The notes under the pieces are model-generated. The model searched no databases and was not told where the DNA came from. It saw only the letters and a list, made by a program, of their open reading frames with translations. This document shows, piece after piece, positions 1 to 10,046 of a DNA stretch of 64,000 nt. The first letter of the stretch is position 1, and each line of letters begins with the position of its first letter. The position numbers were made by a program, and so were the translations under genes. The stretch comes from Platanthera guangdongensis (Eukaryota; Streptophyta; Magnoliopsida; Asparagales; Orchidaceae): the NCBI GenBank assembly GCA_039583875.1, contig CM077155.1, forward strand, positions 7,862,043 to 7,926,042, read 5' to 3'.

Positions 1-1026
1 CAGTAAGGCTCTTTGAGAGGTTAGTTTTACTCGCAGCTCGGCCGACTTCTCGCTATTCACTCGCCATCGAACAACGGGAACTATTCTTCTGTTAGTTTAT
101 GTGGACGATATCATAATTACGGGAGACGGCTCGAAAGGTATACATGAGGTCAAACTACACCTGAGTACAGTTTTCCAAACAAAAGATCTGGGGCCCCTTC
201 GGTACTTCTTGGGCCTTGAGGTTGCCAGACGGTCAGACGGTCTCGTTCTCTCTCAACGGAAGTATTGCCTCGACCTCCTTTGAGATGTTGGCTACTCAGG
301 CTGTAAGCCAATTGACACACCAATGGATGCAAATCACAAGTTGTGCGCTCAGGCATCTGACTCTGATCTCCTTCTCCAGAACTCAGAATACTATCGTCGT
401 CTCGTTGGAAAGTTGATCTACCTCACGGTAACTAGATCAGATATTTCCTTCGTTGTTGGTATTTGTCAGTCGATACATGCATACCCCTCGAAGATCTCAT
501 CTTCAGGCTGTTGAACGCATTCTCAGATACCTTAAAACAGCTCTTGGTCAAGGTCTGGTTTACAAAACCTCATCTTCAGCTCCAACGTTGGTGGCGTATT
601 TGATGCCAATTATGCTGGTTCACTTGATGATCGACGGTCAACCAGTGGTTTCTGCACATATCTTGGAGGAGCAAGAAACAAGAAGTCGTTGCTCGATCAT
701 CCGCCGAGGCAGAATACCGAGCAATGACATCGGTGGTTTCTGAACTAACTTGCCTTGAAGGTCTTCTTACTGATCTGGGTGTAAAGCTCCCTTCCCCAGC
801 TCTCCTCCTCTGTGACAGTCAGGCTGCCAAACATATTGCCAAGAACCCAGTATTCCACGAGAGAACCAAACACATTGAAGTCGACTGTCACTTCGCACTG
901 GAAAAGGTTCAAATGAAGAAACTCGACCTGAAGCATGTTCCGGGGACGAAACAAGTTACAGACATCCTCACAAAGGCCCTTCCTAGTACTCTCTTCTATC
1001 AGTGTTTGTCCAAGCATGGCGCATAA
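1..1026 (+). pseudogene. Ty1/Copia pol remnant (reverse transcriptase to RNase H)
   Basis: Plus-strand remains of the 3' end of a Copia polyprotein, broken over several frames by stops and frameshifts. Near position 100 the RT active-site motif YVDDI is readable, followed by the FLGLEVARR stretch typical of Copia RT. YRRLVGKLIYLT appears near 390-430. RNase H follows at 724-1026 with LCDSQAA, HERTKHIEVDCHF and the terminal VTDILTKALP. The element runs off the left edge of the window, so gag, protease and integrase are not visible. It abuts a polypurine tract (1045-1054) and a 3' LTR. The frame breaks make it non-functional. The same residue signatures occur in the nested Copia at 30-34.6 kb, so the two are probably in one clade. 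Confidence 0.9.
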
Positions 1027-1054
1027 GATTTGTACGCTCCAGCTTGCGGGGGAG

Positions 1055-1248
1055 TGTTAGAAAAACTCATGTAAAAAGGCCTATTATTGGGCCCATGTAT
1101 TTGATTCTTTTCCTCTGCTTTCATTAGTCCCACATCTTGTATAGGATTTTCCATCTTCTTTTCTCTCCTATATATTTGTATTCTCTCCTTGCATTTTGAT
1201 ACACAAGAAGCATATACAAGATTTTGAGCTCTTTCCACAATAATAACA
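1055..1248 (+). repeat. 3' LTR of the left-edge Copia relic
   Basis: The LTR begins TGTTAG immediately after a purine tract (TGCGGGGGAG, 1045-1054) and ends TAATAACA, so it has the canonical TG...CA ends and a TGTTA/TAACA terminal inverted repeat. It is 194 bp, short for a Copia LTR but within range. It contains a TATATATTTG stretch near 1170-1180 that could serve as a TATA element. The 5' LTR lies outside the window, so neither age nor target duplication can be assessed. Confidence 0.8.
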
Positions 1249-1514
1249 GTGATTGTGTTGTGGGCCGGGCTCGGGACTCTGGGCCTAATCCACTCCCATT
1301 CCCAGGTTTAGTCCCGCCACACAATAGTGTCGCGGCCCATACACTCAACCCCTTTCCGCACGTGCACTTTATGGTGTGGGCCCGGCCCGGAACTCTGGGA
1401 CTCTTGGCCTAATCCTGCTCCCGGGTTTAGTCCCACCACACAATGGGGTCGCGACGCATACACCCCAACCCCTTTTTGCACGTGTTCTCGATACAGCGGG
1501 TTGTTGAGGCTATG

Positions 1515-2682
1515 TGATGGGGGACCATCGGCCCGTAACAAGGCGGGGCCCACTTTCGTATATTCTCGCCGGAAGACTTGAGCGGAGGGACGATCCGACC
1601 CCGCGGATGCGTCCGGATGCGTGCCGCGAATCTTTTTGATATATAACTTTGTTATTTTTACTTTCATTTGCTTATGTTTGGCACGAGGACTCGTCGGCCA
1701 ATCATAGCCGTCGAATCCGGGTTGCCCTAATGTTAGAATATTATAAATAGGAGTGTTAGAGGCTTGGAGAGACTCATTGCTGGTTTTGGAGAAGAGATTC
1801 CCGGACCTCCGCGATCACGCCACGGTGCCGACGCCGTGGAGCCCTAGGTGTTGACTCCTAGCGGTGGAACTTCATCCCCAAGGTACTACCCATCCATAAC
1901 CTTCTGTTTCCCCCTCCGAAACCCTCATCCGCAACCCCTATAGCCCCCAAATCCCAACCCTACCGCTGTCCAGAAACCCAGGAATTACTGTTCACCCGTA
2001 CTGTTCACCGCCGGAACTGTTCATGCGCACTGTTCATCCGTTGGTACTGTTCATCCCGCCGTTACTGTTCACCCGCCCCCTCATTTCTTCTCCCCTTCGT
2101 GGATCCACTTCCAACCGCCCCGAAAACCCTAGATCTACTTTGATCTAGCGCTACCCTTCACCGATCTACCCTCCACTTACATATTTCCCCTCCGTAACCC
2201 GGATCCGTCATAATATTACCGGATCTACCCGTTTCCAACCCTCCGCACCCATCTTCCACCGTGGACAACCACCGTTTCGATTCACCAACCCGGATCTATT
2301 CCCGAAACCGCCGGATCTCTCCCGCCTCGGACATCCCTTATGTTTGTGAGTTGTTTGTTGTATGGATTTCTAGTTCTCAGTTTTGATTATTGTTTGAGAT
2401 AGTTTGTGCTTGCATAAAATATTTTGTTGTGGAATTTTGCCCGTGAAAGTGTTGATTGCAGGAAGGAACTATTCGCAGCGCGCTTAATTTGGCCCTCCGC
2501 TTGGAGGAAAGCCTTGCTTAATTGCCCTAAAAGAATCATTGTTGCCTAATTTAATTATGTGTGGTTGTGAATCATTGTTTGAAATAATTGCCTAACGGGT
2601 TTTGTGCATCTCATCATAGCATTCACGTGTCCACTCACTAGAGTCAACCTAGGTTGCATAATAGATAGCCTACCCTACATCA
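1515..2682 (+). repeat. 5' LTR of the Gypsy element
   Basis: Starts TGATGGGGGACC and ends CCTACATCA. A probable promoter sits at TATAAATAG near 1741-1749, followed about 30-60 bp later by GC-rich transcribed sequence. A run of six ACTGTTCA words lies at about 1986-2070. The segment around 2340-2470 is T-rich and ends in a TTGATTGCAG-like acceptor, so a spliced leader is possible but not demonstrated. Confidence 0.97.
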
Positions 2683-2684
2683 AT

Positions 2685-2700
2685 TGGTATCAGAGCCAGG
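2685..2700 (+). other. Primer-binding site, initiator Met-tRNA
   Basis: TGGTATCAGAGCCAGG begins two bases after the 5' LTR. It matches the complement of the 3' end of plant initiator methionine tRNA, the usual minus-strand primer for plant LTR retrotransposons. Confidence 0.95.
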
Positions 2701-2713
2701 TTAGGCCACTTGC

Positions 2714-5700
2714 ATGCTCCGTAGTGGTAGGACATTTAGGACTAGCATGGCTGAACCACAAGTAACCGACGACCGTGCGGGAAGCTCAAATTCGGGCACC
2801 GCGTTTGCTGAGTTCCAGCGCCTTATCTTAGATCGTTTTGACGCATTAGGCGCCCAGTTTAACGACGTGCGACAGGACCTTGCCGAGGTAAACATACGAC
2901 TGGACCACTTAGAGAACACTAGGGACACGCCTACACATCGTGACGATCCTTTGGAGGACGACCTTGATGTTTCACCACGTCCCGACCAACACCCAAGAGT
3001 GGGCCAACCACCAGTGGACCGCCGTCGCCGTGACATTCCCTACCGGGCCCCAGCCCCACCGGCAAGGCGAAACCCTGAGCCAGCACGTGATAGGCACGCG
3101 CCGCCACGTGAGGATTATCGTGTGCCCCGTCAGCCGCAACCGGACCTTAGGGACCGGGTGCCTCTACCTGGTCGCCGCGACCAGCACCGGGAGGAGTATT
3201 ACCCGCCAGATCGACGAAGGTTTGACTACGACCACGATGATTATCCAGGGGACTACCCCGACCCCCGGAGAGGTGGCCATGCCTTCGACATCACCCGTCG
3301 GATTCGCCTCGACGCCCCATCGTTCGACGGCCGCTTGGATCCGAAGGCCTTTAGTGATTGGATCCTAGACATGGATCACTATTTTGACTGGTACGACATG
3401 AGAGATGAGCGTTGTGTCCGTTTCGCGAAGATGAAGTTGGTTGGGCAAGCCAAAGTATTTTGGATTAGTGTGGAGAGAGCTGTCGAGAGGGAAGGCTATT
3501 ATCCCATCTCCCGATGGGATGAGATGAAGGAGAGACTGAAAGATAAATATCTCCCCGCCTCATACCGTGATCAGTTGCTGGATCAGCTGCAGAACCTACG
3601 TCAGGGAACGCTCTCGGTAGCGGAGTACATGGCTCGATTCGATGAGTTGGTCGTTAGGAGTGATATTTCAGAAGAGCCCATTGCCACTGCATCGCGATTT
3701 AAGGCTGGCCTTCGCTCAGAGCTCCGGAGAGAGTTAATCCCCCATCGCCTCGAGACGGTTGATCAGATATTCCAGCTCGCCTTAGAGTACGAGCAGTATC
3801 TCCGTACGTCAAGTACGAGGCAGTTCCCCTCGCGCACTGATTCCTCGACATTCAAGAGGCCCACACCTTTCCAGACCACCACGACCACCCCACCCCCACG
3901 GATCACCACTGACATGAAGGGCAAGGCCATCGCCACGGAGGGTCAGAGGCCCGGGGGTATCCAGTGCTTTAGGTGCGCCGGCAGAGGACATGTGGCGGCA
4001 CATTGCCCCACACGAAATCTGCTAGTCGAGGGAGAGGAAGAGCTAGGCCTAGAAGGGTCCGAGGATGTTACCGAGGAGGTCGAAGCTACGATCGAGGAGG
4101 GATGGGAGAGTGAGGCTGAGAGATCCCTAGAGATGGGAGTAGTTCGGCGTCTCCTACATACCCCCCGTACGGACGAGGATTGGCGCCGTACCACTATCTT
4201 CTACACATATTTTCCTAGTGCAGGCGGACCCTGCAAACTAGCCATTGATAGTGGGAGTTGTGTCAATATTGTGGCCCAGAAAGGTTTAGAGCGTATGCAA
4301 GTGAAGGCGGAGCCCCACCCCCACCCGTATCGAGTCATTTGGGTAGACAAGACCGCCATCCAGGTGACGCAGCGGTGCCTCATTCCTATTCGGCTTGCTA
4401 CATTTGAGGATAACGTGTGGTGTGACGTCATTCCTATGGACGTTGCCCACGTGTTATTGGGTCGACCTTGGTTATACGACCGTGATGTCACGAGCTACGG
4501 TCGGTCGAATACTTACACATTCTTCGATAAAGGCAAGAAGATCACGTTGTCCCCAACCCGACCCAAGGAGAAATCTAAGGGCCCGATTGAGCCCCCCCCG
4601 AGCACCATATCGTCGCGACCGCTACATCTCCTGCGGTGTAGTGAGTTCTTGCGGGAGAGCAGGGATGCCGGGATATTTTACATTGTTGCCGCTACTATGG
4701 CTTCTGAGAGTCCGATAGTGACCCCGCATCTTCTCCCTGAGATCCAGACCCTACTTGACGAGTTCACCGACATCTTGCCGGAGGAGTTACCTGATGAACT
4801 CCCACCTTTGCGAGATATCCAGCACGCTATCGACCTAGTCCCGGGAGCTTCTCTCCCAAATATACCGCACTATCGTATGAATCCGGATGAGCACACCGAG
4901 CTAAAGCGGCAGGTTGACGAGCTTCTTCGGAAGCAGTTCATTCGGGAGAGCCTGAGTCCTTGTGCCGTTCCCGCCCTTCTTACTCCTAAGAAGGATGGTA
5001 GCTGGCGCATGTGCATCGATAGTCGTGCCATCAATAAGATTACGGTGAAGTATCGGTTCCCTATCCCTCGTCTGGATGACCTATTAGATACTATGTCTGG
5101 TGCCCAACTCTTTTCCAAGATCGATCTGCGGAGTGGGTACCACCAGATCCGAGTACGGGAGGGCGATGAGTGGAAGACGGCCTTTAAGACTAAGGATGGC
5201 CTGTATGAGTGGTTGGTCATGCCGTTTGGGCTGTCCAACGCCCCGAGCACGTTCATGAGGTTTATGACACAGATCTTACGGCCTTACATGGGCAAATTCC
5301 TCGTTGTATATTTTGATGATATTCTGATCTACAGTCAGACCCATGGTGACCACCTAGCGCACTTGAGGCTACTTTTTGAGACCCTCCGTCAGGAGAAGCT
5401 TTTTGTGAATCTAAAGAAGTGCTCGTTCTACGCCGAGTCGGTACAGTTCTTGGGGTTTATCGTGTCATCCACAGGAGTGTCAGTCGACCCTGAGAAGGTT
5501 AAGTCCATCCGTGAGTGGCCACTGCCCACGACCCTTCACGAGGCTCGCAGCTTTCATGGGCTAGCTACCTTCTATAGGCGATTTGTTCGTGGCTTTAGCT
5601 CAATTATGGCCCCGTTCACTAGCTGTTTGAAGAAAGGCGAATTTCAGTGGACCCCTGCAGCCACTCGAGCGTTTGAAGAGATTAAGGAGAAATTGACCAC

Positions 5701-7633
5701 AGCACCCGTCTTACGACTCCCTGACTTTGGTAAGGCTTTTGAGGTTGCGTGTGATGCTTCTGGAATTGGGATCGGCGGTGTGTTGAGCCAGGAGGGACAC
5801 CCGGTCTCCTACTTCAGCGAAAAGTTAAATGAGGCCAAGCAGAAGTATTCCAATTACGATAGAGAGTTCTATGCGATCGTTCAGTCCTTGCGATACTGGA
5901 GACACTACCTCCTTCCCCGGGAGTTCGTTCTCTACTCTGACCACCAGGCGCTCCGATACTTAGACTCACAGAAGAAGTTGGGACATAAGCATGCGAAGTG
6001 GGTTGAGTACCTTCAGGATTTCCACTATGTTCTCAAACATCGCGCCGGTGTTGAGAACAAGCCCGCTGATGCGTTGAGTCGGCGGGTCACCCTCTTGCAG
6101 ACCCTGAGAGCCCATGTGGACGGACTTGAGCAGATCATTCTTGACTATCCTGGATGTCCTGACTTCGGCGAGATATACGCAGCCTTATCCCGAGACCCAC
6201 CCGAACCTGTCGATGGCTTCCAGATTTGGGAAGGTTACCTTTACCGGGGTTCCCACATGTGCATCCCAAGCACTTCATACCGGGACTATCTGATTTGGGA
6301 GCTTCATGCGGGCGGAGCCGCCGGGCATTTTGGCAGGGATAAGTCCATAGCTATCGTAGAGGATAGATTTTATTGGTCAGGTCTAAAGAGGGACGTGGCT
6401 AGAGTTGTTCGACATTGCCGCATGTGTCAGACGGCGAAGGGAACTAAACAAAACACGGGACTATATACGCCCTTGCCGGTCCCACTTAGACCCTGGGAGG
6501 ATATTAGTATGGACTTCGTACTCGGACTGCCACGCACGGTTCGCAAGCACGACTCCATTTTTGTCGTAGTTGACCGTTTCTCCAAGATGGCGCACTTCAT
6601 CGCTTGCTCTAGGACCGCCGACGCATCACGTGTTGCTTCCATTTTTATTCGGGATGTCTTTAGACTACATGGCCTACCAAAATCCATAGTCTCCGACAGA
6701 GATGTTAGATTCGTGAGCTACTTTTGGAAGACCCTCTGGTACAAAACGGGTACTACCTTGAAGTTTTCATCTGCCTATCACCCCCAGACGGACGGACAGA
6801 CTGAGGTGGTGAACCGTAGTCTAGGGAACTTGCTTAGGTGTCTCGTTGGCGAACATGTGGCTAGTTGGGACTCTGTCCTTCCTGTCGCAGAGTTCGCCTA
6901 CAATAGTTCGGTCAATAGGTCAACCGGGTTGAGCCCATTTCACGTAGTATTAGGGTATGAGCCCAAGAAGCCCATTGACCTCCTTCCTTACCCATTAGAG
7001 GCCCGTCCTAGCGAGTCCGCCGAGTCTTTTGCACGTCACTTGCATGAGTTACATGAGTCAGTCCGTCGGCAAATTATTTCAAGTAATGACAGCTATAAAA
7101 CCCATGCAGATTTAAGCAGGCGAGAACAGGTTTTCCACGAAGGTGAGCAAGTAATGGTCCGAATCCGGGCGGAAAGGCTCCCACCAGGGCCTGCCAAAAA
7201 ATTAAGCGCTAAGCGAATCGGTCCCTACTCGATCATTAGGCGGATCGGGACAAATGCCTACGAACTTAATATCCCCGCAAGTATGGGCATCCATCCGGTA
7301 TTCAATATTGAGGACTTGACTCCGTATTATGAACCTCGTGAATATTCGGACCCGAGTCGGAATGATCACCACCCTTCCACCCCGCCACCAGCGACAGCTT
7401 CGGCCCACTCGCCTCCACCTCTGACCTTGTCTCCTCCTACCCGCACCCTTGGGAGTCCATCATCTATGGTGACACCGCATGCACCGCTGATCGTACCGGG
7501 ATCCATTTCACGAGCGCAGTCTACTGAGAGTATTACAGATATCATCACCCATGAGTACGTCCCTTCCACCACGGGACTGTCATGCCGCTACTTGGTTCGT
7601 TGGCGAGGCCGCTCGGCCTCTGATGACACATGA
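2714..7633 (+). CDS. Ty3/Gypsy gag-pol polyprotein, truncated in the chromodomain
   Basis: One open frame of 1639 codons. In order: capsid (about residues 195-345, with AEYMARFDELV); a CX2CX4HX4C zinc knuckle (418-431); an aspartic protease with D512 in AIDSGS; reverse transcriptase with YFDD at 866-869; RNase H with D1014; the integrase HHCC finger (about 1198-1238); an integrase core with D1267, D1328 and E1364 (D,D35E); a GPY/F-like C-terminal region ending HPVFNIEDLTPY; and the start of a chromodomain (YLVRWRGR). All visible catalytic residues are present. The frame closes at TGA 7631-7633, exactly where chromodomains normally carry a conserved Trp after an SDDT-like motif. The same frame stays open beyond it into the 3' LTR. 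The start Met at 2714 lies 14 bases after the primer site. Gag and pol share one frame, as is common in chromoviruses. Confidence 0.95.
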   Translation: MLRSGRTFRTSMAEPQVTDDRAGSSNSGTAFAEFQRLILDRFDALGAQFNDVRQDLAEVNIRLDHLENTRDTPTHRDDPLEDDLDVSPRPDQHPRVGQPPVDRRRRDIPYRAPAPPARRNPEPARDRHAPPREDYRVPRQPQPDLRDRVPLPGRRDQHREEYYPPDRRRFDYDHDDYPGDYPDPRRGGHAFDITRRIRLDAPSFDGRLDPKAFSDWILDMDHYFDWYDMRDERCVRFAKMKLVGQAKVFWISVERAVEREGYYPISRWDEMKERLKDKYLPASYRDQLLDQLQNLRQGTLSVAEYMARFDELVVRSDISEEPIATASRFKAGLRSELRRELIPHRLETVDQIFQLALEYEQYLRTSSTRQFPSRTDSSTFKRPTPFQTTTTTPPPRITTDMKGKAIATEGQRPGGIQCFRCAGRGHVAAHCPTRNLLVEGEEELGLEGSEDVTEEVEATIEEGWESEAERSLEMGVVRRLLHTPRTDEDWRRTTIFYTYFPSAGGPCKLAIDSGSCVNIVAQKGLERMQVKAEPHPHPYRVIWVDKTAIQVTQRCLIPIRLATFEDNVWCDVIPMDVAHVLLGRPWLYDRDVTSYGRSNTYTFFDKGKKITLSPTRPKEKSKGPIEPPPSTISSRPLHLLRCSEFLRESRDAGIFYIVAATMASESPIVTPHLLPEIQTLLDEFTDILPEELPDELPPLRDIQHAIDLVPGASLPNIPHYRMNPDEHTELKRQVDELLRKQFIRESLSPCAVPALLTPKKDGSWRMCIDSRAINKITVKYRFPIPRLDDLLDTMSGAQLFSKIDLRSGYHQIRVREGDEWKTAFKTKDGLYEWLVMPFGLSNAPSTFMRFMTQILRPYMGKFLVVYFDDILIYSQTHGDHLAHLRLLFETLRQEKLFVNLKKCSFYAESVQFLGFIVSSTGVSVDPEKVKSIREWPLPTTLHEARSFHGLATFYRRFVRGFSSIMAPFTSCLKKGEFQWTPAATRAFEEIKEKLTTAPVLRLPDFGKAFEVACDASGIGIGGVLSQEGHPVSYFSEKLNEAKQKYSNYDREFYAIVQSLRYWRHYLLPREFVLYSDHQALRYLDSQKKLGHKHAKWVEYLQDFHYVLKHRAGVENKPADALSRRVTLLQTLRAHVDGLEQIILDYPGCPDFGEIYAALSRDPPEPVDGFQIWEGYLYRGSHMCIPSTSYRDYLIWELHAGGAAGHFGRDKSIAIVEDRFYWSGLKRDVARVVRHCRMCQTAKGTKQNTGLYTPLPVPLRPWEDISMDFVLGLPRTVRKHDSIFVVVDRFSKMAHFIACSRTADASRVASIFIRDVFRLHGLPKSIVSDRDVRFVSYFWKTLWYKTGTTLKFSSAYHPQTDGQTEVVNRSLGNLLRCLVGEHVASWDSVLPVAEFAYNSSVNRSTGLSPFHVVLGYEPKKPIDLLPYPLEARPSESAESFARHLHELHESVRRQIISSNDSYKTHADLSRREQVFHEGEQVMVRIRAERLPPGPAKKLSAKRIGPYSIIRRIGTNAYELNIPASMGIHPVFNIEDLTPYYEPREYSDPSRNDHHPSTPPPATASAHSPPPLTLSPPTRTLGSPSSMVTPHAPLIVPGSISRAQSTESITDIITHEYVPSTTGLSCRYLVRWRGRSASDDT

Positions 7634-7718
7634 ATTCTACCTACAGAGTTGGACCGACTCGCCCCTGGGCTTCGACGACAGTATGATTCTCTCCATTCAT
7701 CGGAGATGAATTCTTTTC

Positions 7719-7731
7719 AGTCGGGGGGAGT
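7719..7731 (+). other. Polypurine tract of the Gypsy element
   Basis: AGTCGGGGGGAG followed by one T directly precedes the 3' LTR at 7732. The purine run is the expected plus-strand primer position. Confidence 0.85.
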
Positions 7732-8898
7732 TGATGGGGGACCATCGGCCCGTAACAAGGCGGGGCCCACTTTCGTATATTCTCGCCGGAAGACTTGAGC
7801 GGAGGGACGATCCGACCCCGCGGATGCGTCCGGATGCGTGCCGCGAATCTTTTTGATATATAACTTTGTTATTTTTACTTTCATTTGCTTATGTTTGGCA
7901 CGAGGACTCGTCGGCCAATCATAGCCGTCGAATCCGGGTTGCCCTAATGTTAGAATATTATAAATAGGAGTGTTAGAGGCTTGGAGAGACTCATTGCTGG
8001 TTTTGGAGAAGAGATTCCCGGACCTCCGCGATCACGCCACGGTGCCGACGCCGTGGAGCCCTAGGTGTTGACTCCTAGCGGTGGAACTTCATCCCCAAGG
8101 TACTACCCATCCATAACCTTCTTTTCCCCCTCCGAAACCCTCATCCGCAACCCCTATAGCCCCCAAATCCCAACCCTACCGCTGTCCAGAAACCCAGGAA
8201 TTACTGTTCACCCGTACTGTTCACCGCCGGAACTGTTCATGCGCACTGTTCATCCGTTGGTACTGTTCATCCCGCCGTTACTGTTCACCCGCCCCCTCAT
8301 TTCTTCTCCCCTTCGTGGATCCACTTCCAACCGCCCCGAAAACCCTAGATCTACTTTGATCTAGCGCTACCCTTCACCGATCTACCCTCCACTTACATAT
8401 TTCCCCTCCGTAACCCGGATCCGTCATAATATTACCGGATCTACCCGTTTCCAACCCTCCGCACCCATCTTCCACCGTGGACAACCACCGTTTCGATTCA
8501 CCAACCCGGATCTATTCCCGAAACCGCCGGATCTCTCCCGCCTCGGACATCCCTTATGTTTGTGAGTTGTTTGTTGTATGGATTTCTAGTTCTCAGTTTT
8601 GATTATTGTTTGAGATAGTTTGTGCTTGCATAAAATATTTTGTTGTGGAATTTTGCCCGTGAAAGTGTTGATTGCAGGAAGGAACTATTCGCAGCGCGCT
8701 TAATTTGGCCCTCCGCCTGGAGGAAAGCCTTGCTTAATTGCCCTAAAAGAATCATTGTTGCCTAATTTAATTATGTGTGGTTGTGAATCATTGTTTGAAA
8801 TAATTGCCTAACGGGTTTTGTGCATCTCATCATCGCATTCACGTGTCCACTCACTAGAGTCAACCTAGGTTGCATAATAGATAGCCTACCCTACATCA
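7732..8898 (+). repeat. 3' LTR of the Gypsy element
   Basis: Near-identical copy of 1515-2682 with the same TG...CA ends, the same TATAAATAG promoter motif near 7958 and the same six ACTGTTCA words (about 8203-8290). It is followed by the CTATG target duplication at 8899-8903. Confidence 0.97.
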
Positions 8899-9162
8899 CT
8901 ATGACTCAATACCCAGACCTCCTTGATGAGAGCCACTTAACGCGGCTCAATTAGTGATGACTGATGAGGGCAAGCATTAAGTGCCTCTCATCAAGGAGGT
9001 TTGGGTATCGAGCCCCAACCTCAACAACCCACCGCACAGAGAACGCATGCGGAAAGGGGGTTGGGGTGTATGGGTCACGACCCTGTTGTGTGGCGGGACT
9101 AAACCCGGGAGCAGGAGCGGGATTAGGTCCAGAGTCCCGGGCCCGGCCCACAACAAATTGTA

Positions 9163-9232
9163 CAACAACAACACTCAAGCCTTTATCCCACTATAGCGGG
9201 GTCGGCTATATGGATCCTTTGTCGCCATTGTT
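9163..9232 (-). mobile_element. 5'-truncated Au-like SINE with 16-bp target duplication
   Basis: On the minus strand the segment reads GGATCCATATAGCCGACCCC, then a GTGGGATAAAGGCTT stretch, then a TTGTTGTTGT tail: the 3' module of the plant Au SINE family. It is flanked by identical 16-bp copies of CCCACAACAAATTGTA at 9147-9162 and 9233-9248, the long target duplication expected of target-primed reverse transcription. At 70 bp it lacks the tRNA-like 5' region. It landed across the right end of the fold-back element. Confidence 0.88.
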
Positions 9233-9329
9233 CCCACAACAAATTGTAAGTAAGAAAATCATAGGATAAAGGAGACTTTATCATCTCATTTTTAGATGTA
9301 AAACTTAGACAACTTAGCACTTCTATGGT

Positions 9330-10046
9330 ATAGAGATAATCGTAGTCAAGAAGGAATATTTCTCCATTGGCAAAAATTTGTGCACATGAAGAAATTAGGA
9401 AGATACAACAATGTATCAAAAATTGGCAAGTAGTCTAATCTACTCAACCTTGACTCAACTTGATATCTCTTTTGCAATCAGAGTGATGAGATGGTGCATA
9501 AAAAATTTAAATAGACCTCATATGGATGTTGTGCTGCAACTATTGAGATATGTGAGTGCCATTTATTAAGGTATCTTTGTATAAGAAAGGAGCTAAAGCT
9601 TTGTTGGCTTTTAACAGTGCAGAAGATTGTAATACTGGTTGCTCAACTACGGGTACACATTTAAACTTCGGATTCAAAGAAATTTCTTGGTGTAGACAAC
9701 TAATTGTATCTTTATCAACAATGAAAGAGAAGTATCGAGCATCAACAAAGACAACCGTAGAGTGTATTTGGCTTACACAACTCAAGAAGAATTGCCTTAA
9801 ATTTTGACAACTAATATGAAATACATTTAGTAGATAATTTAGATCTTCATACAAAACTACACATGGAAGAACTTTCTCAATTTATGAAGGAAAAAATTTC
9901 AGAAAAAAAAATATTGGGTTGAGCATATTAATATGGAGGAATAAGTTGCAGATTTGTCTATAAACATCTTAAACAATGGCTAGTCTAAAAACATTTGTCG
10001 TCAATTGAGTATGGTTGAAAGAATGAGAATCAGTGGTGAGGGGAAG
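9330..10046 (+). pseudogene. Decayed Ty1/Copia RT/RNase H relic
   Basis: Strongly degraded plus-strand Copia pol. Readable scraps include a SLIYSTLTQLDISFA-like segment near 9430-9470 (the normal Copia motif is LIYLTATRPDI), LQLLRYV near 9535, a GYTFKL/ISW region near 9650-9690 and a later TTVECIWLTQL piece near 9755-9790 (RNase H). Stops and frameshifts occur throughout. It is AT-rich, unlike the left-edge Copia relic, so it is an independent and older insertion. Confidence 0.75.

Larger units (their letters stand above)
1515..8898 (+). mobile_element. Near-intact Ty3/Gypsy (chromovirus-type) LTR retrotransposon
   Basis: A 7384-bp element flanked by a perfect 5-bp target duplication, CTATG (1510-1514 and 8899-8903). 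It has a 5' LTR of 1168 bp, an initiator Met-tRNA primer site directly after it, one long gag-pol frame, a polypurine tract and a 3' LTR of 1167 bp. Aligned by eye, the LTRs differ by one single-base indel and two substitutions (near 1914, 2501 and 2618 against their 3' counterparts), which indicates a recent insertion. It is inserted inside the fold-back element. The order of protease, RT, RNase H, integrase and a C-terminal chromodomain-like segment places it in the chromovirus branch of Ty3/Gypsy. The lineage within chromoviruses was not resolved. Confidence 0.97.
1257..9154. mobile_element. Fold-back inverted-repeat element, interrupted by the Gypsy insertion
   Basis: With the Gypsy element (1515-8898) removed, 1257-1514 plus 8904-8940 reads as the reverse complement of 8977-9154. 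The left end starts GTTGTGGGCCGGGC and the right end finishes GCCCGGCCCACAAC. Pairing continues inward through GGTTTAGTCCCGCCACACAA, GTTGTTGAGG, ATACCCAGACCTCCTTGATG and a GATGAGAG...CTCTCATC stem around a loop at about 8941-8976. The left arm carries two copies of a ~110-bp module (1260-1365 and 1374-1485) where the right arm has one. No protein is encoded. This is a non-autonomous fold-back or MITE-like element. Its superfamily is unknown because no convincing target duplication is visible (a shared ATTGT is at best a hint). Confidence 0.75.
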
